A DNA stretch of 64,000 nt, taken from assembly GCF_014641615.1 (NCBI RefSeq), contig NZ_BMIB01000004.1, positions 1,072,785 through 1,136,784 on the forward strand, given 5' to 3'. Source of the DNA: Filimonas zeae. GTDB taxonomy: Bacteria; Bacteroidota; Bacteroidia; Chitinophagales; Chitinophagaceae. This document shows, in pieces, positions 8,254 to 17,577 of this stretch (positions within the stretch are counted from its first letter, which is position 1; each line of letters opens with the position of its first letter). Made by a program: the position numbers and the translations under genes. The notes beneath the pieces were generated by a model. The model saw only the letters and a program-made list of their open reading frames with translations, searched no databases and had not been told where the DNA came from.

Positions 8254-8420
8254 ACATTTTAGTTAACTGGTTATTGCAAACGCGTAAATAGAGCCGCCAA
8301 TTTAACTACAGATTGATTACCGCAGCAATACTTTTACCTACAGCCTTATGCTACTATATGCTGCTGATATTTTTTTTTTGACGGCTGTAATATTACAGAA
8401 CGTGCTGCTACTAATAAAGT

Positions 8421-8546
8421 GTACGCTGCATTAATAGCGTACAGAAAGTGTTCGCTTCCGGACAGCGGACACATAAGAGCCAGACCTAAGCGAAACTGAT
8501 AATCAACCTGTTACCACTGGCATACCGGGTTGGCATTCCGTTGGAC
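8421..8546 (+). promoter_or_regulatory. Promoter of PepSY-like copy 4
   Basis: Two dyads: GTACGCT (8421-8427)/AGCGTAC (8436-8442), then TGTTC-GCTTCC-GGACA (8449-8464) centred 75.5 bp before the GG of TTGGCATTCCGTTGGAC (8530-8546). The rest of the 8254-8594 gap shows only AT-rich DNA with a T10 tract near 8370 and no gene. Confidence 0.6.
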
Positions 8547-8594
8547 TTATATACTACGTAAACGCAAAAACAAAAACATTATAAAATTACTATT

Positions 8595-9029
8595 ATGAAA
8601 AAGTTCATCATCGCCGCTATCACCGTTATTACTTTAGCTACTTCTGCTATTGCAGCAGATACCAACGACAAAGCCATGAATCTTTTTAAAGCCGCTTATC
8701 CCGGTGCAGAGAAAGTACATTACAAAGCTGTGGGCGAACTGGTAAGTATCACCTTTCAACTGGAAGGCACCAGCATGCAGGCTTTTTACAATGCAGAAGG
8801 TGAGCAGGTAGCTGTTAGCCGTGTGATAGATTATAAAAAGCTGCCTTTACGTGCAGTAACTACGCTGGAAAATAAATTCAACGGTTATACCGCTACTGAA
8901 GTAATTGAAATGGACCATAGCACAGAAGGCACTTCTTATTATGTATCGCTGGTAAATGATAGCCAGAAGGTAATTGCGCAGGTAAGCATGAATGGAGAAG
9001 TGAGTGTATTTAAGAAGTCAGCAAAATAG
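8595..9029 (+). CDS. Secreted PepSY-like protein, copy 4 of 6
   Basis: 144 residues; signal peptide ending SAIAAD, then the PepSY-like domain. It is more diverged from copies 1-3 (VSITFQLEGTSMQAFYNAEGEQVAVSRVIDYKKLP) but ends with the same DHSTEGTSYYVSLVNDSQKVIAQVS block, and its promoter is almost the same as that of copy 2. Monocistronic with its own terminator. Function unknown. Confidence 0.75.
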   Translation: MKKFIIAAITVITLATSAIAADTNDKAMNLFKAAYPGAEKVHYKAVGELVSITFQLEGTSMQAFYNAEGEQVAVSRVIDYKKLPLRAVTTLENKFNGYTATEVIEMDHSTEGTSYYVSLVNDSQKVIAQVSMNGEVSVFKKSAK

Positions 9030-9052
9030 TTGTAAACAAACTACCTTAATAG

Positions 9053-9081
9053 CAAAAGCCTTCCGCAGTGGAAGGCTTTTG
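9053..9081. terminator. Terminator of copy 4
   Basis: CAAAAGCCTTCC-GCAGT-GGAAGGCTTTTG, 12-bp perfect stem. It works from both sides and can also end the convergent SPFH gene (stop at 9131). Confidence 0.85.
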
Positions 9082-9130
9082 TATTTTATGGCTACCCGTT
9101 AGTTGCGGGAGTACTATTGAGAGATTGCTT

Positions 9131-9922
9131 TTATTGCTGCCCCAGTATCACTGGTGTTTTACCATCTGTAATAATCACTTTATTGGTGGTGTTGCGGATG
9201 GCCTCAATCCATTGCTGCTGCAGAATTCTGCTATCCAAACCGGCTGCACGTACGCGGTTGGCTTCTGCTTCCAGCTTTGCTTTCTCCAGGGCAATCTGCG
9301 CAACCAGCAATTCGTTTTTGGCGCGTTCTGCCTCCTGCTTCATGTTGTTACGACGCTCAATAGCTTCGGCCATAGAGGCAGGTGGTTTTAAGCCGCTGGT
9401 TAACGATAACAGGGTAAAGCCTTTCTTTTCAAACTCCAGCTTTAAACGGTTTTCTACCGCTGTTTCAAAGCTGGCCAGGTTGTTCATAAGGCTATCCGTA
9501 GCAAAGTTGCGGGCTTCTTCGCGGTAAGCATTTGTTACCAGGTTGTTTAACACCGCACCTTCAATGTTATCCATTATCTGGTCTTCATTTTTAATACCTA
9601 CGTGTTTAAAGTTGAAGATGATATCAACACCTTTACCACGTACAGCCTGATATGTAAGCGAAGGGTCTACAGTAAACACACCGGCATCCTTTGCAGTAAT
9701 CAGCACTTCCGACGGATCAGCCTTTTGTTCAAACATAGGTACCTGATACAACTCTGTACCGGGGCCTAATATACCTTGCGAACCGGTAACGGCAGTAAAG
9801 TCTTCTTTACCGTTACGACCATAGTTTTTCATTAATACACCTTCGTAGTTAGGTTTTACCGGGTTACAGCTGTACAGCGTAGCCAGCAGGCCAACCGCCA
9901 AAAGGGTTTTTGTTGTGTGCAT
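9131..9922 (-). CDS. SPFH/prohibitin-family lipoprotein
   Basis: 263 residues from the ATG at 9922. This start gives a lipoprotein signal (MHTTKTLLAVGLLATLYSC); a longer reading to 10096 adds 58 hydrophobic residues, could represent a membrane-anchored form, and cannot be excluded. The SPFH (band 7) core follows: YEGVLMKNYG, a loop ending in YQVPMF, VDPSLTYQAV, then the long C-terminal coiled coil rich in Glu/Ala (RNNMKQEAERAKNELLVAQIALEKAKLEAEA). SPFH proteins form ring oligomers on membranes and scaffold proteases or lipids; a lipidated periplasmic form is known in Bacteroidota. No NfeD or protease partner is adjacent. Confidence 0.8.
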   Translation of the reverse strand: MHTTKTLLAVGLLATLYSCNPVKPNYEGVLMKNYGRNGKEDFTAVTGSQGILGPGTELYQVPMFEQKADPSEVLITAKDAGVFTVDPSLTYQAVRGKGVDIIFNFKHVGIKNEDQIMDNIEGAVLNNLVTNAYREEARNFATDSLMNNLASFETAVENRLKLEFEKKGFTLLSLTSGLKPPASMAEAIERRNNMKQEAERAKNELLVAQIALEKAKLEAEANRVRAAGLDSRILQQQWIEAIRNTTNKVIITDGKTPVILGQQ

Positions 9923-10486
9923 TTTATTGTCAGTTTTAAGTTTACGGTAAGGAAATATAATCAATAATACCAGATGCGCTACAATGCTGATAAGGCATAA
10001 AGCGGGTATGCTGGTTCTGAACAGCCATAAATGGACGTACAGCAGCGCAATGTTAACGATAGCAAATGCGAGCATCATAAGTAATGATCTTTTCATTGTT
10101 ACATGGTTTTATAGTTGGAATAAATGGTAAGACTTAACAGTGATACGCACAGGCATACTGATTACAGCAACTACCCGATACGTATAGGTATACAGGATAG
10201 CTACCCTAGCGTTTAAACTGTATAAGCGGCTGAATAAAGCAGTGTTGACTGCAGATGGCTGGCCTTCAGTTGGCCCAAAACGCTGAACGCGTAATAAAAA
10301 GATTCATTTGACGTGGAGACTGGCTCCTGTTTGATTTGAGGATGTAAAGATACGCAAAGGCGGATAAGTGGTAATGGTAGTAACGATGAGTGGTTGTTTT
10401 GACAGGTGAATGGCAGCGGCATGTGGAAGAGTGGAAAAAACAGCCTCAACAAATAAAATACGCTTTACTGCACTGCTACCGTACAG
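9923..10486. other. Gap without convincing gene
   Basis: About 560 bp. The first 174 bp could encode an N-terminal hydrophobic extension of the SPFH gene on the minus strand (ATG at 10096). Beyond that I see only short overlapping frames with no protein-like composition, then the regulatory region of PepSY-like copy 5. Confidence 0.5.
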
Positions 10487-10588
10487 AAAGTGTTCACTTC
10501 CGAACACTTTACGTATGGCACGCCGCACACGTATACATTAATAATCAATGCGTTACAAGTACAATATTGGTTTGGCACTTCGTTGGAC
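10487..10588 (+). promoter_or_regulatory. Promoter of PepSY-like copy 5 (perfect palindrome)
   Basis: AAAGTGTTC-ACTTCC-GAACACTTT at 10487-10510 is a perfect palindrome with 9-bp arms, the best example of the family's operator. Its centre is 75.5 bp before the GG of TTTGGCACTTCGTTGGAC (10571-10588). Confidence 0.65.
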
Positions 10589-10637
10589 TTATCTATTACG
10601 TAAACGCAAAAAATAAAAACATTATAAAGTTACTGTT

Positions 10638-11072
10638 ATGAAAAAGTTCATCATCGCCGCCATTACCGTTATTACTTTAGTTACTTCTGCCTATGCAGCG
10701 GACGTTAACGATAAAACACTGAACCTGTTTAAAGCCGCTTACCCCGGTGCAGAAAAAGTACATTACAAAACTGTGGGTGAACTGGTAAGCATCACTTTTG
10801 TACTGAACAATACCAGCATGCAGGCCTTTTATAATGAAGAAGGCGAGCAGGTAGCTGTTAGCCGTGTGATAGCATACAAGCTACTGCCTTTAAAAGCTAT
10901 AAAAGTACTGGGAAACAAATTTTGTGGCTATACTGCTACTGAGGTAATTGAAATGGAGTACAAAAACGAAGACAACGCTTATTATGTTTCTTTTGTAAAC
11001 GATAGCCAGAAAGTGATTGTTAAAGTAAGTGCTGGTGGAGAAGTGAGTACTTTTAAAAAATCAGCTAAGTAA
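10638..11072 (+). CDS. Secreted PepSY-like protein, copy 5 of 6
   Basis: 144 residues, signal peptide ending YAAD. More diverged: FVLNNTSMQAFYNEEGEQVAVSRVIAYKLLPLKAIKVLGNKFCGYTATEV and a changed acidic block (MEYKNEDNAYYVSFV) where other copies have MDHSTEG. It carries a cysteine in the mature part (NKFCGY) not seen in copies 1-4. Own promoter and terminator. Function unknown. Confidence 0.75.
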   Translation: MKKFIIAAITVITLVTSAYAADVNDKTLNLFKAAYPGAEKVHYKTVGELVSITFVLNNTSMQAFYNEEGEQVAVSRVIAYKLLPLKAIKVLGNKFCGYTATEVIEMEYKNEDNAYYVSFVNDSQKVIVKVSAGGEVSTFKKSAK

Positions 11073-11098
11073 GCCGTGATTTGATGCATATTGTAAAG

Positions 11099-11129
11099 GC
11101 CTTCCGGTTGCGGAAGGCTTTTCTTTTTT
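11099..11129. terminator. Terminator of copy 5
   Basis: GCCTTCCG-GTTG-CGGAAGGC followed by TTTTCTTTTTT. The neighbouring gene on the other strand stops at 11128, so the element probably serves both. Confidence 0.8.
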
Positions 11130-11733
11130 ATTTAAATGCCGTTCTGATATAGCCCTTTAAATAGTAAGTATTCCTTTTGGTAGTACGCCCCGGTACTGTT
11201 ATTTTCTCAACAAACTCCGCATCTACATAACCCATAATAATATCGCCGGGTGTGGCATTGCTGGTATTTAAGGTAAGCGCCTGTTTGGTTACCTGATACG
11301 AAACTTTTTGAGCGGGGTTATATAACGGGTAAATAATCTTCGGTTGAAAATAAAAACTATCTCCACGAACGTAAAAAAAGAACTGGCTTCCATAGGCTGG
11401 CAACCCATCTTCCAGCTTCAGCACCAAATCCTCTTTCTCTCTGCTTGCATAGCAGTAGCTGATAGAATAGCCACCCTGTACGTTGGTATAACACCGGGCT
11501 GTATAGAAAAGATGTGCGGTATCTTCCGGCTTAAGTGTATCCCCGCAACAGCGTGTGAGTTTTCCGGTTTTTTCATCCTTGAAAACCTCATCACCATAAT
11601 CCCATTGGCTGGCGAAAGAAAAAGTATCTTTCATTTGTTTATCTACCGTAACCTTTGTGTAATTCTGCTGGCCGTAGGAATGTAGCACAAAAGAGATTGT
11701 AAATACAGATAACCATAAGAGTGTTTTTTTCAT
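11128..11733 (-). CDS. Hypothetical secreted protein (201 aa)
   Basis: Signal peptide MKKTLLWLSVFTISFVLHSYG with cleavage before QQ. The mature part is polar with several cysteines (RCCGD, ARCYTN, SYCYAS) that could form disulfides in the periplasm. I recognise no family. It is convergent with PepSY-like copy 5 and followed on its own strand, after a 57-bp gap, by no further gene; the gene upstream (11791-12321) runs in the same direction. Confidence 0.6.
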   Translation of the reverse strand: MKKTLLWLSVFTISFVLHSYGQQNYTKVTVDKQMKDTFSFASQWDYGDEVFKDEKTGKLTRCCGDTLKPEDTAHLFYTARCYTNVQGGYSISYCYASREKEDLVLKLEDGLPAYGSQFFFYVRGDSFYFQPKIIYPLYNPAQKVSYQVTKQALTLNTSNATPGDIIMGYVDAEFVEKITVPGRTTKRNTYYLKGYIRTAFK

Positions 11734-11790
11734 GGAATATCAGTTGTAAGAAAACAGATTGATCATCGGACAAAGTGAGTTATTCAAAAA

Positions 11791-12321
11791 TTACAAAGCC
11801 TGAATGCTACGACTCAATTTAACCTTGCCATCATCATACTTATTGGTAACCAGCTCACCATTGAAGGTGTGCGTGCAACAGGCACAATACGGATAAATAT
11901 CGTGTATTGTTAATTCAGGATTCACCTTTTGCAGAATATTGTTTTCATCCACATATAATCCGGACCAATAAGCCGATTCGCTCATACAAACCAACTCTCT
12001 TTTTTCTGCTTCGTGTATGGCTACCATCCAGAAGATAGGCGCCTTCTTATCTAACCGGCTCACAGCTTCAGAATGTACCTCATCCCAATCTTTGCCTACT
12101 TTGGATAACAGGAAGCGGAAAAGTGGTGTATAATCTCTGCCTCTTTCCACCTTCCCTTTCATACCAAGCCTGGACACCTCATTCAATGTATCCTGCCGCG
12201 TTTGTTTGGTATGGCGGGAATTGCAATAGTCATCGCCTCTGTTACCCTTAAACCCATAGGCGGTTTTATTCTCTTTTCTATATAAAGGGGCCTTCCCCCT
12301 GCCGGTATCGTATGCCATCAT
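11791..12321 (-). CDS. Hypothetical protein (176 aa) with CxCC motif
   Basis: Cytoplasmic-looking, basic protein of unknown function. The C-terminal third has IYPYCACCTHTFNG, a cysteine/histidine cluster that could bind zinc. The N-terminus is rich in Lys/Arg/Gly (YDTGRGKAPLYRKENK). It could be a nucleic-acid-binding protein or a toxin domain; there is no decisive motif. It starts with two ATG codons in tandem. Confidence 0.5.
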   Translation of the reverse strand: MMAYDTGRGKAPLYRKENKTAYGFKGNRGDDYCNSRHTKQTRQDTLNEVSRLGMKGKVERGRDYTPLFRFLLSKVGKDWDEVHSEAVSRLDKKAPIFWMVAIHEAEKRELVCMSESAYWSGLYVDENNILQKVNPELTIHDIYPYCACCTHTFNGELVTNKYDDGKVKLSRSIQAL

Positions 12322-12410
12322 TCAATATACTCAATTTATGCTTTCCCTGCCGGCGCGTTTTTATACACAGCAGGAAGGGGGAGTTTTTAACAGTCCGAAC
12401 ATGATGTTTT

Positions 12411-13085
12411 TTAGAAGCCTGGGTGCATCGCTTTCAACCCTTCTTCAACCTGCATCTGCAAAGCAGGATACTCGTCCTTTACCCATCGATAACTGTCCAG
12501 TATTTCCACTTCGCAGGCGTTTTCTATTGTACGTATAAACATTTTTGGAATCCAGCAATACAATTTTGTTCTGGTCAGATAAAACCATGTGTCAATTGGA
12601 GGAATATCTGACTCATCAATAAAGCCATCAGTTTCAGCTGCAGGCGCGCCATCATGCGTCGTCACATCTATATAAAACTCCAATATCTGCCCCAGCAGAT
12701 TTATATCACGATAAACAAAACTGCTATCCTCCCTTGGCTTCAATGCCTTATCCAGCACTTTAAGATAATCAAAAGAAAGGCCGGGGGTTGATGCGTAACT
12801 GCTAAGCGCTTCATCATACCGATAAAACGGAACACCTTCGTAATCCGGGTTTACAGAACGAAGAACACGCGAATAATTAATTTTTTCTTCCGTATCAAGC
12901 CCCTTTATTATTTTTTCCGTCCAGTTAATTGTTCTGATAAGATTCGAATAAAACTCATTCGTAAAAACATTGTCAGATTTGTAATAACGGGAATAATCGG
13001 GAAAGGGCATATACGATTTTAATTCAGTTTCCTTCTTCTGGTTTCTATAGAACTCAATAATAGTACGGATAGCCTGGATATTCAT
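12411..13085 (-). CDS. Hypothetical protein (224 aa)
   Basis: Unknown cytoplasmic protein, rich in Tyr, Asp and Glu. I chose the ATG at 13085 (MNIQAIRTIIEFY); the longer frame begins with TTG inside the preceding gene. Its start lies 11 bp from the stop of the HExxH protein gene (13096), so the two are probably co-transcribed. No motif recognised. Confidence 0.5.
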   Translation of the reverse strand: MNIQAIRTIIEFYRNQKKETELKSYMPFPDYSRYYKSDNVFTNEFYSNLIRTINWTEKIIKGLDTEEKINYSRVLRSVNPDYEGVPFYRYDEALSSYASTPGLSFDYLKVLDKALKPREDSSFVYRDINLLGQILEFYIDVTTHDGAPAAETDGFIDESDIPPIDTWFYLTRTKLYCWIPKMFIRTIENACEVEILDSYRWVKDEYPALQMQVEEGLKAMHPGF

Positions 13086-13095
13086 TATTGATAAC

Positions 13096-14406
13096 TTAAT
13101 TGTCAGCCGTTGTAAAATCAATCAGATATGACTTCATGCGTACACCGTTCTGCTTTCTGAAATTATTGGACAACACAAACTGATACCGCTGACCGGGTTT
13201 CAGTTCAGCCTCAAAAGTCCATGACTTTCCATCTGCTGACCATGTACGGTTTCTGGTGATTTTGGGGCAATAGCTTTCGCCAAGAGGACCAAAATCAATA
13301 CCGGTATTATAGCCATTGAGTGGCTCCGAAAAAGTAACTGTGATTGAAGTGAGGCCAGGCTTTACCGACTTATCACCATTTTTAAAGGGCGTTATGGCAG
13401 TAACCGTTGGGCGGCTGTTTTCATAATCCCGATACAAAACTTCCAGCTTCTTTGGCAACAAGCCTGCTGCATCTACTATTCTCTCCACTTCCGCCTCATT
13501 GGTGTAATCCAGTTCTATCAGCTCGCGAATGGCTTTTTTACCATCGCCAGAAGATTGATAATAGCGTTCGCATATTTCATAGCCGATATAGTATCCCAGA
13601 TCGCGCACTTTTAGTTCATTTCTGTTCTCGCCCCATAGCCAGTTGTAATCATTATTCATGGTGAACAAATCCTGCACATACAGATTTACCACCCGCTGCT
13701 GATTTGCCTTTCCATATTCAATGGCGGGGCTTGCAGACTTTTTTCCTGTAGCAAAGCAGGACACAAACTCGGCCACTCCTTCATACAAACAACTGGAAAG
13801 TAAATTTTCCACCAGCGGCTTTTGCTGAGTATGCACATATTCATGCGTGCACAATAAGGCCAGATTGGCTTTGGGGTTATACTCTTTATAAAAGGCCTTA
13901 CGCCATTCTGGCAATTCATCTAACACTGTTGTACTATCAGCCAGAGACATCTCGCTACCAATTAAAACCTTGTTCTTCTGAATAGTGCCGTTTGTTCTGA
14001 AAGCACCCACGGAGAAATAAATTGTTGAAGGCTTTAATTCAGGATAAGCCTGCCTGAGCTTATTGATATCTGCCTCAATTGCCGGATAAAGCGCCCTGAC
14101 GTTAAGTGTAGCAGGCTTTATAGATTTCCAGAATGCGGGCCAGGCAGTGATAGCAGCAACAAACTCCTGCGCTGTATAATTCCTTACTTCTATTAAACTT
14201 TTTAATCCCTCAGAAGCCTTATTAAGATATAGCTCCCTTAACAGGTTATGCCGCTGCGCACTATCTGAAGTGGCATTTATTTTACTGTAAGCATTCCAGA
14301 AATTGTTGATATCGGCTGCAACAAACACCTGTTTCTGCCCAAAGGCAACAAGTGAAAAAGGCAGGCACATAAGCAGTAAGCAGGTTTTTAGTTTCCCAAC
14401 TTGCAT
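13096..14406 (-). CDS. Secreted putative zinc metallopeptidase with Ig-like tail
   Basis: 436 residues from the ATG at 14406, which gives a clean signal peptide (MQVGKLKTCLLLMCLPFSLVAFGQ). The motif HEYVH at residues 188-192 is an HExxH zinc site, followed about 17 residues on by YEGVAEF, which supplies a candidate third ligand (Glu 209 or 213); this layout resembles DUF2268-type predicted Zn proteases. The last about 100 residues (PTVTAITPFKNGDKSVKPGL...ITVTFSEPLN) resemble a bacterial Ig-like (Big_5) domain. Location would be periplasm or outside. The substrate is unknown. The upstream reading to 14568 is unlikely because it precedes the signal peptide. Confidence 0.7.
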   Translation of the reverse strand: MQVGKLKTCLLLMCLPFSLVAFGQKQVFVAADINNFWNAYSKINATSDSAQRHNLLRELYLNKASEGLKSLIEVRNYTAQEFVAAITAWPAFWKSIKPATLNVRALYPAIEADINKLRQAYPELKPSTIYFSVGAFRTNGTIQKNKVLIGSEMSLADSTTVLDELPEWRKAFYKEYNPKANLALLCTHEYVHTQQKPLVENLLSSCLYEGVAEFVSCFATGKKSASPAIEYGKANQQRVVNLYVQDLFTMNNDYNWLWGENRNELKVRDLGYYIGYEICERYYQSSGDGKKAIRELIELDYTNEAEVERIVDAAGLLPKKLEVLYRDYENSRPTVTAITPFKNGDKSVKPGLTSITVTFSEPLNGYNTGIDFGPLGESYCPKITRNRTWSADGKSWTFEAELKPGQRYQFVLSNNFRKQNGVRMKSYLIDFTTADN

Positions 14407-14521
14407 ATTATCGATAGGTTGTTTGCGTTGAATTACCTGAAAATACGCTATCTCAAACATCCGGAAAAATGAGATACACAAATAAAAGGCGAACCCCCGG
14501 AATGGATTCGCCAAAGCACCT

Positions 14522-15169
14522 CTATTTATCAGCACCGGCAATGCGACGGAACGTTTCCCCGCTTCCAAATCCCTCTTGTTTTACAAACTGCTTAAACTGC
14601 CGTCTGGTGAGGCTGAAGTTGGTAGAGATGGTATCTGCAGTTGTTTCTGTAATTTCTTTCAGCTTTTGAACCTCATCCTGATTAGTGATACCCGCCACGG
14701 TTAACTCACCTTTATGCAGCCATACTTTCCGTACTGTCCAGGCCGTATCGCTGTAACGGCTATTCAGAAAATAATGGCCTTTAAACTTCTTCAACACATT
14801 ATTTTCCTGAATGTGAAACAGAGTGTCGGCCCAGTTAACATGCTCCACAATGGAGTCACCTTTTAACAGCACTACCTCTTTTGTGCCATCTGCCAGGTTA
14901 AGAAGCGTATCTCCCTCCAGCCGGAAATCTTTACCAATACTATCCTTGTGTTGTTTAAAATCGTAGTCGTAGTTTCTTATCATCAGTTTATCTGTAATGG
15001 CTAATACAGATGCCTGGTCGGCCGCCATGTACTTACCCTGTAAACGTTCCGGGAAGGAAGTCAATTCACTTCCGCCTTCCGGCTGGGGTTTGGTAAAGGT
15101 TGCGGCAGGGTCGCAACCGAAAAGAAAAAGGGCTGTAAACAGCACAGTTGTGGTTAGAGCTTTTTTCAT
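14522..15169 (-). CDS. Hypothetical lipoprotein (215 aa)
   Basis: MKKALTTTVLFTALFLFGC is a lipoprotein signal with Cys at residue 19, which fixes the ATG at about 15169; a GTG at 15199 would add ten residues in front of the signal. The mature part is polar and beta-rich with no recognised domain. It stands 55 bp after the adjacent gene on the same strand (15224). Confidence 0.6.
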   Translation of the reverse strand: MKKALTTTVLFTALFLFGCDPAATFTKPQPEGGSELTSFPERLQGKYMAADQASVLAITDKLMIRNYDYDFKQHKDSIGKDFRLEGDTLLNLADGTKEVVLLKGDSIVEHVNWADTLFHIQENNVLKKFKGHYFLNSRYSDTAWTVRKVWLHKGELTVAGITNQDEVQKLKEITETTADTISTNFSLTRRQFKQFVKQEGFGSGETFRRIAGADK

Positions 15170-15223
15170 AAATATATTTATGATTAATCCTCTTTGCACC
15201 TTACAGGTAACCTTAGCAGTTTG

Positions 15224-15997
15224 TTAAAATGGCTCCCTGGATTTGCTGTAAACACCGGGATTCAAAACACTCTCCAAATCCCCTTTATCCAGCAAATCCC
15301 GGACAGCACTTTCAACACAATCTCTCGTAAGCTCTTTTACAAACAAATCCGGTGGAACAATGTATAACCCATTCAGATTTCTTCCGGAAGAAGCATCCTC
15401 CTGAATGGCTGTTTCGAGAAACCTATATGTCCAAACATTTAATCCGTAGCGCCGGCCGTCTTCCAACCTTATTTGAATATTACAGAACTCGTTTTCAACA
15501 TTCCAGCTACCCGGCGCCACCTCTTCAAACTCAAGCCACAGAGAGAACGCCTGCTTCGCCCTTGTGCCGCTCCATAGCTTATTATAAAGCCTTTGCAGTT
15601 CTTTACACAGCAGCCACCCTTCACTTTCATTCATGGCAACAATCAAAAACGACCGGGCTTCTTCCAGAGAATGCACATCTCCTTTAACAGTTACATTATG
15701 GCAGGACTTTATACCTGGCGGCAGTTTATACTCAATCAAATACCTGTTATATCCTATACCGTTCACTAAAATAAGCCAGTCACTCTCTTCTGCGTCATCC
15801 ACCTGAATACACAACACGTTGTGAGAAGTAACTCCATACATCATTGTACTTACGAACGTTTTATTTATCATGGCAATAAAAGCAAGCATATCAGCGCCTA
15901 TACTTTTAGTAGCAGCAGTTGTACTTTCACTTTCAAGTTGCTTATAAAACCCTTCCAGCGTTTCATTACTCTGTTGAGAACTTCTAACTATCGGCAT
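15224..15997 (-). CDS. Hypothetical protein (257 aa)
   Basis: No signal peptide or transmembrane segment; acidic. I recognise no domain. The gene is preceded by a good ATG at 15997 and is divergent from the methyltransferase gene, with about 250 bp between them. It may be the first gene of a minus-strand run down to 11128 whose members share only being small and unassigned. Confidence 0.5.
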   Translation of the reverse strand: MPIVRSSQQSNETLEGFYKQLESESTTAATKSIGADMLAFIAMINKTFVSTMMYGVTSHNVLCIQVDDAEESDWLILVNGIGYNRYLIEYKLPPGIKSCHNVTVKGDVHSLEEARSFLIVAMNESEGWLLCKELQRLYNKLWSGTRAKQAFSLWLEFEEVAPGSWNVENEFCNIQIRLEDGRRYGLNVWTYRFLETAIQEDASSGRNLNGLYIVPPDLFVKELTRDCVESAVRDLLDKGDLESVLNPGVYSKSREPF

Positions 15998-16252
15998 ACA
16001 AGCGCCCCCTCTATTTAATGATTAACCTGAAAAAAAAATTCCTCCTGGCACACAACTGATGCAACCGGCACAGCACCCTCTATCAGCAATAGGGTCAGGT
16101 TTAGCCGGGGATTGCCCGTCTCTGCCGTTATTGCCCCCTGCGGGGAAAAATCAGCAGAAGTAATTGAATATACACAAATCTCAGAATTGGCCTTTACAAG
16201 TCATCACCTTTTGTATTTTTACCAAAATCAGTCAGAAAAATCAAGTTCCCCA

Positions 16253-17497
16253 ATGATCGGTGAAGCGAAAAACACGTTGTCAGCTCCGGAAACAGCAGTG
16301 CTGTTTAAGAATATACACAAGCACATATTCGGGCCAGACAATGTTCCTGCAGCAGTAATAAGCCATTATTTAAGGAACGAGGATAAAAAACTTAAAAAGG
16401 CTGCTGTTGAATATGCCAGGGAACTGATTGCCGCCTATGGACAGCCTGACCACCAAATACGCATAACGGAAGAAGTATTAAAGCAAATAGTTCGCTTTGA
16501 ACCACAGATACCTTTTGAGAAGCCTGGCAGGTTTCGCTTTCAGTTTATAGACCTGTTTGCAGGCATTGGCGGCTTTAGAATGGCCATGCAGAACCTGAAA
16601 GGAGAATGTGTGTTTTCCTCTGAATGGGATAAGATGGCGCAACAAACTTATTATGCCAACTATGGTGAGATACCGTTTGGCGATATTACCAAAGATGAAA
16701 CCAAACAATGGATTCCGGACGGGTTTGATGTATTGTGTGGCGGCTTCCCCTGTCAGCCGTTTTCCATTGCAGGCGTATCCAAGAAAAACAGTCTGGGCCG
16801 CAAGCATGGTTTTGAAGATGAGCGGCAGGGCAACCTGTTTTTTCATGTAGCAGAGATTATTGAAAATAAGCGGCCAAAAGCGTTTTTTCTGGAGAATGTA
16901 AAAAACCTGGTATCGCACGATAAAGGCAACACCTTTAAGGTAATTAAAGAAACACTGCTGGACCTGGGTTATTCCTTTCACTCCAAAGTACTCAACGGCA
17001 AACACTTTGTACCGCAGCACCGGGAAAGAACTTTTATGGTGGGCTTTGACACGAAAGTGTTTAAGAACAAGGAAAAATTTCAATTTCCTGAACTGCCCGA
17101 TCCGGACCGGAAAATAAAGGACATTCTGGAAACAGAGATAGACCCCAAATACACTCTTACCGATCAGCTGTGGAAATACCTGAGAGAATATGCACAAAAG
17201 CATAAGGAGAAGGGCAATGGATTTGGGTTTGGCCTGGTAGATATGAACGGCATCAGCCGTACCATGAGTGCCCGCTATTATAAAGACGGATCGGAAATAC
17301 TGATTCCACAGGAAGGAATGAACCCCAGAAGGCTTACCATACGGGAATCGGCCAGGCTACTGGGCTACCCCGATAACTTTATATGTGATAAGGTATCTAT
17401 GAATCAGGCGTATAAGCAATTTGGCAATTCTGTGGTGATGCCACTGATTGGTGCTATTGGTGCGGAGGTGGTAAAAACACTGAAAACGGCTAAATAA
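16253..17497 (+). CDS. DNA (cytosine-5)-methyltransferase
   Basis: 414 residues. C5-MTase motifs in order: I, FIDLFAGIGGFR (about residue 97); IV, GGFPCQPFS with the catalytic Cys (about 165); VI, FLENVKNL; VIII, QHRERTFMVGF; X, FGNSVVMPLI near the end. An N-terminal extension of about 95 residues precedes motif I, longer than in minimal enzymes such as HhaI. It transfers a methyl group from S-adenosylmethionine to cytosine C5 in a specific DNA site. The ATG at 16253 is chosen because the DNA just before it (TTTTGTATTTTTACC near 16211) looks like promoter rather than coding sequence; a longer frame opens at 16112. The next gene encodes a PD-(D/E)xK-type protein, so this is probably the modification half of a type II restriction-modification system. 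Confidence 0.92.
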   Translation: MIGEAKNTLSAPETAVLFKNIHKHIFGPDNVPAAVISHYLRNEDKKLKKAAVEYARELIAAYGQPDHQIRITEEVLKQIVRFEPQIPFEKPGRFRFQFIDLFAGIGGFRMAMQNLKGECVFSSEWDKMAQQTYYANYGEIPFGDITKDETKQWIPDGFDVLCGGFPCQPFSIAGVSKKNSLGRKHGFEDERQGNLFFHVAEIIENKRPKAFFLENVKNLVSHDKGNTFKVIKETLLDLGYSFHSKVLNGKHFVPQHRERTFMVGFDTKVFKNKEKFQFPELPDPDRKIKDILETEIDPKYTLTDQLWKYLREYAQKHKEKGNGFGFGLVDMNGISRTMSARYYKDGSEILIPQEGMNPRRLTIRESARLLGYPDNFICDKVSMNQAYKQFGNSVVMPLIGAIGAEVVKTLKTAK

Positions 17498-17577
17498 CGC
17501 CCCGCTTTCATCCCGACTTCGCCGGATATTTTTCCAATAAGCCATTTGAATGGTTATATTTATAAAAATCACTTCGT

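Noticed and set aside
10213..10528. Two overlapping minus-strand frames (79 and 74 codons) in the gap before PepSY-like copy 5
   Set aside because: Overlapping frames with unprotein-like composition, partly inside the palindrome-promoter region; no family resemblance.
16478..17203. 241-codon minus-strand frame
   Set aside because: Lies inside the methyltransferase, whose motifs are certain.
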